DNA of 64,000 nucleotides from Planctomycetota bacterium. GTDB lineage: Bacteria; Planctomycetota; UBA8108; UBA1146. The translations under genes and the position numbers were made by a program. The stretch's first letter is position 1; every line of letters begins with the position of its first letter. The notes beneath the pieces were generated by a model that saw only the letters and a program-made list of their open reading frames with translations, had not been told where the DNA came from and did not search any database. The stretch is from positions 130,566-194,565 of the forward strand of contig JAAZXB010000003.1 of assembly GCA_014240375.1 (NCBI GenBank), read 5' to 3'. Shown here piece after piece: positions 57,323 to 64,000 of this stretch.

Positions 57323-59284
57323 TCACCCGGTATAGAGGAAATTCTCGGTGAACTTCTCGAAATACTGCAGCGCATCGGGGTAATCCTCGACCGAGCACTC
57401 GAGAACATTTCCGTACAACTTGTCTGGAGATCCAAAGATCCCGATGGCGAATCTACGCGGTTCGCCCAGTTCCGGAACATTGTTTCCGGCAGTCCCGATG
57501 ACTCGTTTACCGTCGAGTACCGCCACATACATCGGGTTTCCACCCATCTGCTTGCTCGCAATCTCTTCGACATATTTGACTTCACCAAATATGTTGCCGA
57601 TCAGTGAGCGGGCGTAATCTTCACTGAGTTCAGCGTGAAGACCATTGGGCCAGCTGTAGGTGGAGAGTCGCTTCTTCTTCGAAGATCCTCCACCGATGGC
57701 TGCGCACACCTCAGAGGCGTAAAGCAGCCCCGATTTCTGCCAGCGCCAACCGATCGGTTTGGTCACCTCGAGCTTTAATTCCTCGCTGCTAAACTTGTTC
57801 CCTCGTTTCCGGCCCAGCTCTTCCACGGGCAATCCGAGGATCCACTCCTTGTACTCTGCTTCCCACTCTTCAACGCTCTGGCCCGAGTGCAACACTATCA
57901 GTTGCTCGAAGAACTTGGCTTCCTTCTCGTAGTCGCAGAATCCATCGAGCTGCTGACAATGGAGCAGCCAGTCTTCCATGATCTTTCCGCCGGTGTTGTC
58001 GCTCTTACTCCACGCACCATATTCATTGCCATACAGACACCAGAAGAAAACGCCCCAGGCATGTCCGTAATAGAATCCACCGAATCGCCCCTGGTTCAGG
58101 CGTAACAATGTACTCAACGAACAATAATTTCCGTCCTCGATCGCCGACTTCAGTCCCACCAATCGATCCCTTGGAATCTCGTTGATCTCGACCTTGCGGC
58201 GGCTGATCTTCGATCCATCTCCGAAGTAGACCGCCAACCCCTCTACCGTCCAGATGGGGAGGGACTGAAGCGACTTGAAGATCATTCCCTGAAATTGATG
58301 GGTTCCCTCGTGAGCCAGAACTTCTTCAGTACTTCCGGTCGATCCAAAGGAACCGTGGTAGCCGGTCACATCCTGTCGCAACAGGTTGTAGAAACCGCCG
58401 ATATTGGGACCATTCCCGGTCCAGTCCATGAACTGTTGATGGTTGGCATGGATGTAGACATCACTTCGCGGTGCACGCTTGAATTTCCGCGGCCAGAACC
58501 TTTCGATGAAGACCTTGTCGTAGGCTCGATATAGCGACTCCATCACATCCGAGTAATAACGGGCGTTCTCCTCGGTCGAGTTGCAGTAGATCACGTAATG
58601 GGGCGTGATGATGGGCTCGATCGTCGCCCAATCTCTGCCGCGTAACTCCTCGATGTAGGCGTCTCGCCCTTTGAGCGATTGGGCCCTCTTGGCGGTTGAT
58701 TCCTCCTCCTGGCGAGCGACGATCTCATCCGGGGTGAGCCACTCTCCTCCGTACAGTTCCTTCCCTTGAGCACGCATCGACTCCTCGAGTGGCATCCAAC
58801 GCCCCTCGTACTCGATCTCACCGAGTGCGTCTCGAGCTCTCTTCAACCCCGGAGAGATCTCGGTCGCCTTTCGCCAGGAATCTCTGGCCAAAGATGGCTC
58901 CTGCTGCTCCAGTGCCCAATCTCCCAGATCACACCAATCCTCGGCGCTCTTGGCCAGTTGAGCGCGCTCCTCGTACTGCTCTGGGATCGTTTTGAACCGC
59001 TCCCACTCGAGCAGGTCGGCGCGATCGACCTTGGCGGTTCCGAATCGATGTTTGATGGAAATGGAATCTCCCACCTTTTCCACCACCTCGCCCTCGTAAC
59101 TACCTCCACGACGAAGTTTGACGCGGACTCGATCTCCCAGCTGGATGCTGTCAAACTCATCTGTGAGAGCCACCGAGTGAGACTCCGGGGAGGACGAGAA
59201 GGATGAAGCGACGCTACAAACTCCTGGAATCAGCAGGCTGACCTGGATGATGAGGAGAAAACTCAATCCTCTGGCTCGACTCAT
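57323..59284 (-). CDS. Exported gluzincin-type peptidase (peptidase MA-like), copy 1
   Basis: 653 residues. Signal peptide about 1-27, then the beta module (about 50-95, GDRVRVKLRRGGSYEGEVVE), TPR-like helices (about 110-160), and the protease domain with HEGTHQFQG (His325-His329) and VEGLAVYFGDGSK (Glu348). The C-terminal 150 residues (about 500-653) carry no known motif. The order of parts matches copy 2, and matching blocks (GFYN, TGYHGSFGSTGS, RFGG) show common descent. The HExxH plus downstream Glu pattern indicates a zinc protease, perhaps acting on secreted or periplasmic proteins. ATG at 59284 follows AAGGAG. Confidence 0.87.
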   Translation of the reverse strand: MSRARGLSFLLIIQVSLLIPGVCSVASSFSSSPESHSVALTDEFDSIQLGDRVRVKLRRGGSYEGEVVEKVGDSISIKHRFGTAKVDRADLLEWERFKTIPEQYEERAQLAKSAEDWCDLGDWALEQQEPSLARDSWRKATEISPGLKRARDALGEIEYEGRWMPLEESMRAQGKELYGGEWLTPDEIVARQEEESTAKRAQSLKGRDAYIEELRGRDWATIEPIITPHYVIYCNSTEENARYYSDVMESLYRAYDKVFIERFWPRKFKRAPRSDVYIHANHQQFMDWTGNGPNIGGFYNLLRQDVTGYHGSFGSTGSTEEVLAHEGTHQFQGMIFKSLQSLPIWTVEGLAVYFGDGSKISRRKVEINEIPRDRLVGLKSAIEDGNYCSLSTLLRLNQGRFGGFYYGHAWGVFFWCLYGNEYGAWSKSDNTGGKIMEDWLLHCQQLDGFCDYEKEAKFFEQLIVLHSGQSVEEWEAEYKEWILGLPVEELGRKRGNKFSSEELKLEVTKPIGWRWQKSGLLYASEVCAAIGGGSSKKKRLSTYSWPNGLHAELSEDYARSLIGNIFGEVKYVEEIASKQMGGNPMYVAVLDGKRVIGTAGNNVPELGEPRRFAIGIFGSPDKLYGNVLECSVEDYPDALQYFEKFTENFLYTG

Positions 59285-59468
59285 CGAATTCTCCTTTTCG
59301 GGCGAAGATCATTCCTCAAAACAGACCCAGCACTGTTGCCGTTGCCAGATGCATCGGGATCACTCCACGAAGTGGCGGCTGAATCTTACAGGAGTCTAGG
59401 CGACAGCAGGAGTTGGAGCAAGAAGAGCACGCCGTTTCAGGGGTATCGGTTGCGGTGATTCCAGGGCT

Positions 59469-62078
59469 TTATTGGGGCTCCCTGAGCCTCTTCCGTGCTT
59501 CTTCCTGGAGCAGCCTGAGCCAATCCTCAGCAGAGATCTGCCCGATCACCTCCAACTCCTTCACCAGTACATCGACTCCATAGGTTTCGATGGCGATCCC
59601 ACCGCTGCGCTGACCAGGACGTGGGTCTGTGCTGAGGATCGGGCTCCCGTTCAGTTCCAGGTGGGAACCCTCGTCATCTTCTCGCACCTCGACACGAATC
59701 AACTGGCCCACCTCAACCCGTGGCAAGGGAGTCGGCATCTGGAACTCCCCTCCTCCCTTCGCCAGGAGCTGCTCTTCGACGATGGCGTGTGCCGGAAGCA
59801 GAACATCATCCTCCCCCACTCGAATCGAGGAGACTTCGGGAGGGCGGATACCGACCCCGAAGATCAAAGCATCGGGCGACCCATCCCACAGCACCACATT
59901 GAGGTTGGGAGCATCTTCTCGAGTGACCAGACCGATGACCGTCACCTCGACTGCCGATTCAAATCGCACCGAGGACTCGAGGGTCACTCTGCCCTGGATA
60001 CGAGTCAGATCACCACGGGCTGAGATGAGGGATCCGGGTCGAGGCTGCCAGCCAGCCAGTCCGCCAGCGCCACGCTGCCAGCGGATGCGAATCGAGCGGG
60101 TTTCCTGCGACCAGTTCGACAAACTCGCCCCGGCGAACAACCCGAGCGCCTGCGGACCATCGCGATCGACCAGCGCCGACCACCAGTCCAGCAGCAGATC
60201 CTCGTGACGGATGCGCTGCTCCGCATCGCTCCAGGAATGAATCGACAGTGCGATCTGCCGCAGTTTTTCCACTTCTCCCTGCAACTGAGCTCGCTTCCCC
60301 TCCTCCAGCCACTGAGTCAGTTGACGCCGCCTCAAGCGATCGGCCGCCGCTGGCAGTTCCCCTCCCATCGAGGAACGTGAAAGGGTCAGGATGGAATTCT
60401 CGCGACTCCAGACCACCTCGAGTCGCTCGAGTCGATCGAGCGGCGGCGGATCCGCAGACGATTCACCGATCAGTTGGAGCCATGTCTGAGCCGACAGCGA
60501 ACTCCACAGATGGGTTTCCGGATTGCGGCGACCGATCCTCTTCAGAGTCACTTCCTGAGAAGACACGGACATCACTCGAGCGGCGAAGGGACTGCTGCCA
60601 ACCAGACACCACCTCGACTGAGCCTCATCTCCGACCCGTTTTCCGGCGCTTTCGCAGATCGCTCGTGCATCCTGTCTGAGGCTCTCGATGCTGCTCTGGA
60701 ATTGCTTCCAGCGTCGATCGAGGGAAGCAAACTGACCGACCTTGTCGGGGGCCTCAACGGACCATTCGATGTCACTCGCCAGTCCCACGAGGCACTCTTC
60801 CATCTTCACTTCCACTGCGCTCAGGAGTTCCTCGTACAGCCCTCCTTTACGCTGAAGTTGCTCCACCTCGCCAGCAAAGCGTCGTTCCAGTCCGAGTGTG
60901 TGGGCCATCTTTTCGATGACCTCAGCGGCTTGCAGGTGGTGATCGCGTTGGATCCACTGCTTTGCTTGGACACGAGCCTGCTCGATCTCTCGCGTCTCGA
61001 TCCATCGGTAGGCCAGCCGCAGTGCCGCTCGTTCCTCGACAAGATCGGACTGCAGTGGGGTCTCCAGCGAATCGAGTTGGGCTCGCACCTTCTGGTAGTC
61101 CCCTGCCTTGAAACTGCTGAGAATGGCATCTCTGGAACGATTCCAGTCACCCCACTGGCGCAGTTCATCCTCTAACTGATCGAGGCGTTGCCACCGTTGC
61201 TGTGCTTGCGCCTGGGTTCGCTGCTGATAAATCTGCGGATCGGGCACCAGATCCGAGACCACCGCGGATCCATCCGAGGGTCGCCGATCGGATCGACCTC
61301 CCTGCGATGGGTCCGTCACCCCAGCGGAGGAGTCACTCCCCGACAGTTTGTGAGGTGTCGGTTGCGGAAGTTCGGGCGGACCCCAGTTCACCGCCCAGGC
61401 GATTCCCGCCACCAGTGCCAACGCGGCCACCCGCAGTGGCCACCTCTTACGCGGCTCGGGTGCACTCCGTTCGAGCAGTTCGAGACACCTTGAAAATCCT
61501 CCCTCACCGGAACGAAGCGCCCGGATCGGTTCTTGCCAGCGGCTCGAAAGTTTCCAACGCTCGGCGATGGAAGCCAGATTTTTGGCCGCTTGAATCTGAC
61601 AGGGTAGACCTTCGAGTTGCTCGATGAGAGGCCCCAATTCGGTGACGGCAAATCTGCCACCGGGAAGTTTCAAGATCGAACTCAGCGGAACCGACTCGAT
61701 CGACCACCCCTGCAGATGGAGTTGACGATGAAGTTGAACCAGCATCCGAGCCACCTGATCCGCATCGATCTCCTCTCGCGAAATCGAACCGACCGGGCGT
61801 CCCTCACCCTCATCGAGGGCGACATATCGTGCCTGTCCCACCGCCCCTTCATCGATGACTCGTAAAGCGCCCTCGCCATCGAGTTTGACGATGGCCCGGA
61901 TCTCCTCGATGAATTGATCCTGTTGAGATCGACTTGAGGCGGGGAGCACCTTCAGAAGTACCCTCCGATCGAGACGGATCTGACGCGCCTCGATCCAGAT
62001 TCCGATCCTCCCAGGACCCCGGATGTGGAGCGGCTGGAAGCCCGGAATCTCAGGGGTATTCGGCTCGACCTCGGTCAT
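59469..62078 (-). CDS. Membrane receptor with degenerate protein-kinase-like domain (pseudokinase) and C-terminal beta domain
   Basis: 869 residues. The first 200 follow a Ser/Thr kinase fold: a glycine loop GPGRIGIWIEA, the beta-3 lysine in RVLLKVL (Lys43), and ALRVIDEGAVGQARYVALD. The catalytic loop is LQGWSIESVPLSSIL, with no HRD, and the DFG position reads TELG, so phosphotransfer is unlikely. A transmembrane helix (about 213-232) leads to a long helical region (about 290-450) and a C-terminal beta-sandwich-like domain near 650-850, resembling laminin-G/DUF1080 folds. ATG at 62078 lies one base after the uvrB stop, so the two are translationally linked. Confidence 0.8.
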   Translation of the reverse strand: MTEVEPNTPEIPGFQPLHIRGPGRIGIWIEARQIRLDRRVLLKVLPASSRSQQDQFIEEIRAIVKLDGEGALRVIDEGAVGQARYVALDEGEGRPVGSISREEIDADQVARMLVQLHRQLHLQGWSIESVPLSSILKLPGGRFAVTELGPLIEQLEGLPCQIQAAKNLASIAERWKLSSRWQEPIRALRSGEGGFSRCLELLERSAPEPRKRWPLRVAALALVAGIAWAVNWGPPELPQPTPHKLSGSDSSAGVTDPSQGGRSDRRPSDGSAVVSDLVPDPQIYQQRTQAQAQQRWQRLDQLEDELRQWGDWNRSRDAILSSFKAGDYQKVRAQLDSLETPLQSDLVEERAALRLAYRWIETREIEQARVQAKQWIQRDHHLQAAEVIEKMAHTLGLERRFAGEVEQLQRKGGLYEELLSAVEVKMEECLVGLASDIEWSVEAPDKVGQFASLDRRWKQFQSSIESLRQDARAICESAGKRVGDEAQSRWCLVGSSPFAARVMSVSSQEVTLKRIGRRNPETHLWSSLSAQTWLQLIGESSADPPPLDRLERLEVVWSRENSILTLSRSSMGGELPAAADRLRRRQLTQWLEEGKRAQLQGEVEKLRQIALSIHSWSDAEQRIRHEDLLLDWWSALVDRDGPQALGLFAGASLSNWSQETRSIRIRWQRGAGGLAGWQPRPGSLISARGDLTRIQGRVTLESSVRFESAVEVTVIGLVTREDAPNLNVVLWDGSPDALIFGVGIRPPEVSSIRVGEDDVLLPAHAIVEEQLLAKGGGEFQMPTPLPRVEVGQLIRVEVREDDEGSHLELNGSPILSTDPRPGQRSGGIAIETYGVDVLVKELEVIGQISAEDWLRLLQEEARKRLREPQ

Positions 62079-62079
62079 C

Positions 62080-64000
62080 TCAGCGCTTCCTACCCTTGCG
62101 GGAAGGGGGTTCCCCGGGCAGGACCGAATCGGGCTCCTCCCCACGCAAACGCCGCACTCGATCGCGCAGTGCCGCGGCTTTCTCGAAATCGAGTGCCTGT
62201 GCCGCCTCCAGCATCTGCTGCTCCAGTTGATCGATCATCTCCGCACGTTGTTGATCAGGCAAGTCAGTACCGGTCTCCTCGACCTGCTCGGTTCGAGCAC
62301 GAACCTCCTCCTCAACCGTGGTGCCCAGTTCCTTGCGAATCGTCTTTGGAACAATCCCGTGTTCATCATTGAACTGCTGCTGAATCGTCCTTCTTCGGTT
62401 AGTCTCATCGATGGCACGCTCCATCGATCCGGTGATCACATCACCGTAGAGGATCACCCGGGATCGCTCATTTCGAGCGGCTCGACCGATCGTCTGGATC
62501 AAGGCAGTAGCACTGCGCAAGAATCCCTCCTTGTCGGCATCCATCACTGCCACCAGAGACACTTCCGGAAGATCGAGCCCCTCTCGTAGCAGGTTCACTC
62601 CAACCAGCACATCGTAAGTCCCCCGGCGTAATTGCTGCAGGATCTCTACTCGTTCCAGGGTATCGATCTCCGAGTGCAGATAGCGCGCCTTGATCTGGGT
62701 CTCCTGGAAGAAGTCACTCAGATCCTCGGACATTCGCTTGGTAAGGGTGGTGACCAGCACACGATCTCCCAGTGCCAGGGTTTCCTGGATACGCTCCAGC
62801 AAATCCTGAACCTGACCTCGAGCCGGGCGAACTTCCACCTCTGGATCGAGCAGACCTGTCGGACGATTGATCACCTCGATCACCTCGCCCCCACACTTCT
62901 CCAGTTCCCTCGGAGCCGGGGTTGCCGTGACATGGATTGTCTGGCCGCTGACTTTTTCCCACTCCGGAAATTTCATCGGCCGGTTATCGAGAGCACTCGG
63001 TAGCCGAAAGCCATGATCGACCAGGGTTTGCTTGCGCGATCGATCCCCCTCGTACATCCCACCTAACTGCGGCAAGGTGACGTGGGATTCATCGACGAGG
63101 GTGAGAAACCCATCCGGAAAGTAATCGAGCAGATTGGGTGGCCGCTCTCCCGGCTCGAAGCCGTTGAGATGGCGGGCGTAATTTTCGATGCCAGGGCAAT
63201 AGCCCGCCTCAGAGAGCAGTTCCAGGTCGTAGCGAGTTCTGGTCTGGAGCCGATGAGCCTCCAGTTCCTTTCCCTGTTCCCGTAGTTGGATCAGCCTTTG
63301 ATGCAACTCGGTCTGGATCCCTGCGATGGCTTGGTCGACATCCTGATGGCTCACCACGTAATGTTTTGCGGGGAAGATGGTCAGTTGGTTCAGCTGCCCT
63401 AGAACCACTCCGCTGACCGGATGGAACTCCTCGATCCGTTCGATCGAATCACCAAACATGTCGATACGGTAGGCCACCTCTTCGTTGGCGGCATGTACCT
63501 CCAGGACATCTCCACGAGCTCGAAAACTCGCCCGGCCGGGATCGAAATCGTTACGCTGATACTGGATGTCGATCAGTTTCCTCAGCAATTCGTCTCGATC
63601 GATCTCGTCTCCCACCGCCAGCGCAATCATCTTCCCCTTGAAGGCCTCGGGAGATCCAAGGCCATAGATACAAGAGACAGAGGAGACGATCACCACATCG
63701 GGTCGCGTCAACAAGCTGGCAGTAGTCGCCAGCCGCAATCGATCGAGGTCTGCATTGATCCCGGCATCCTTCTCGATGTACATGTCGCGTGCGGGAAGAT
63801 ACGCCTCGGGCTGGTAGTAGTCGTAATAGGAAACGAAGTATTCGACAGCATTTTGCGGCAAGAACTTCTTCATCTCGGAGTACAACTGCGCTGCCAGGGT
63901 CTTGTTGTGAGAGATGATGATGGCGGGCCGACCGGTGCGTGCGATCACCTGCGCCATCATGTAAGTCTTGCCCGATCCTGTCACCCCGAGCAGAACCTGG
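62080..64000 (-). CDS. uvrB: UvrABC excinuclease subunit B (partial, 5' end off the window)
   Basis: UvrB is the damage-verification helicase of nucleotide excision repair. The visible part starts at Walker A (VTGSGKT) and runs to the C-terminus. It contains the beta-hairpin region YYDYYQPEAYLPARDMYIEKD (in adjacent blocks), DESHVTLPQLGGMYEGDRSRK, TATPAPRELE, the helicase motif IQTIGRAARN and the C-terminal UVR motif (MIDQLEQQMLEAAQALDFEK). Only a short N-terminal segment is missing. Frame open to the window edge. The stop at 62080 is one base before the pseudokinase gene's ATG. Confidence 0.97.
   Translation of the reverse strand, partial: QVLLGVTGSGKTYMMAQVIARTGRPAIIISHNKTLAAQLYSEMKKFLPQNAVEYFVSYYDYYQPEAYLPARDMYIEKDAGINADLDRLRLATTASLLTRPDVVIVSSVSCIYGLGSPEAFKGKMIALAVGDEIDRDELLRKLIDIQYQRNDFDPGRASFRARGDVLEVHAANEEVAYRIDMFGDSIERIEEFHPVSGVVLGQLNQLTIFPAKHYVVSHQDVDQAIAGIQTELHQRLIQLREQGKELEAHRLQTRTRYDLELLSEAGYCPGIENYARHLNGFEPGERPPNLLDYFPDGFLTLVDESHVTLPQLGGMYEGDRSRKQTLVDHGFRLPSALDNRPMKFPEWEKVSGQTIHVTATPAPRELEKCGGEVIEVINRPTGLLDPEVEVRPARGQVQDLLERIQETLALGDRVLVTTLTKRMSEDLSDFFQETQIKARYLHSEIDTLERVEILQQLRRGTYDVLVGVNLLREGLDLPEVSLVAVMDADKEGFLRSATALIQTIGRAARNERSRVILYGDVITGSMERAIDETNRRRTIQQQFNDEHGIVPKTIRKELGTTVEEEVRARTEQVEETGTDLPDQQRAEMIDQLEQQMLEAAQALDFEKAAALRDRVRRLRGEEPDSVLPGEPPSRKGRKR

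Noticed and set aside
57235-57588. 118-residue N-terminal extension of the second peptidase
   Set aside because: It is antisense-like sequence overlapping the first peptidase's 3' end; the signal peptide and ribosome site support 57234.

Overview
The window is a chromosomal stretch of a Gram-negative bacterium, moderately GC-rich by eye and densely coded on both strands. Housekeeping genes (rpoD, dnaG, rsmA, recG, dnaA, tatC, polA, coaE, rho, accB/accC, etfB/etfA, uvrB) are mixed with large secreted proteins: PQQ-like propellers, gluzincin peptidases, long pseudopilins, a pseudokinase receptor and outer-membrane-type lipoproteins. That mix, with the oversized envelope proteins and the helix-turn-helix/acidic/membrane protein, suggests Planctomycetota or a near relative. 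This is inference from gene content, not a phylogenetic result. I see no phage, IS element, CRISPR array, rRNA or tRNA.

Layout. 1-2.2 kb: two tandem copies of a membrane-anchored protein of unknown function; the first runs off the left edge. 2.4-20.8 kb, minus strand: zinc-ribbon coiled-coil protein, rpoD-dnaG, rsmA, an OmpA-like lipoprotein, an HTH membrane protein with a small partner, recG-dnaA, an overlapping set tatC-cinA-mnmD-secreted protein, and a membrane coiled-coil protein with a BRCT-like end. 21.3-26.3 kb, plus strand: polA-coaE-rho, closed by a strong bidirectional terminator. 26.5-30.6 kb, minus strand: five overlapping type II secretion pseudopilins. 30.7-32.6 kb, minus strand: accB-accC. 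32.8-48.4 kb, plus strand: an RluA-family pseudouridine synthase, etfB-etfA, an FHA histidine kinase with a response regulator, a 1628-residue PQQ/TPR/CBM9-like protein, a lipoprotein made of aromatic repeats, an MlaE-MlaF-MlaD lipid transporter and a YrbG-like cation antiporter. 48.4-54.1 kb, minus strand: a large NAD-glutamate dehydrogenase and a cation-efflux protein. 54.4-55.0 kb, plus strand: a small anchored protein. 55-64 kb, minus strand: two tandem peptidases, a pseudokinase receptor and uvrB, which runs off the right edge.

How the parts fit. The replication and transcription genes form short overlapping operons with strong Shine-Dalgarno sites. The most unusual part is the 35.8-48.4 kb plus-strand run, where a two-component pair is followed directly by a giant propeller protein, a WPLW-repeat lipoprotein and an inner-membrane lipid transporter; this could be one envelope-maintenance unit. 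Recurrent features not explained by gene content are five short minisatellites (13-16 bp units) in gene-poor gaps, two tandem gene duplications, a small beta-barrel-like module at the N-terminus of three secreted proteins, and a 19-bp hairpin that encloses the rsmA start codon.
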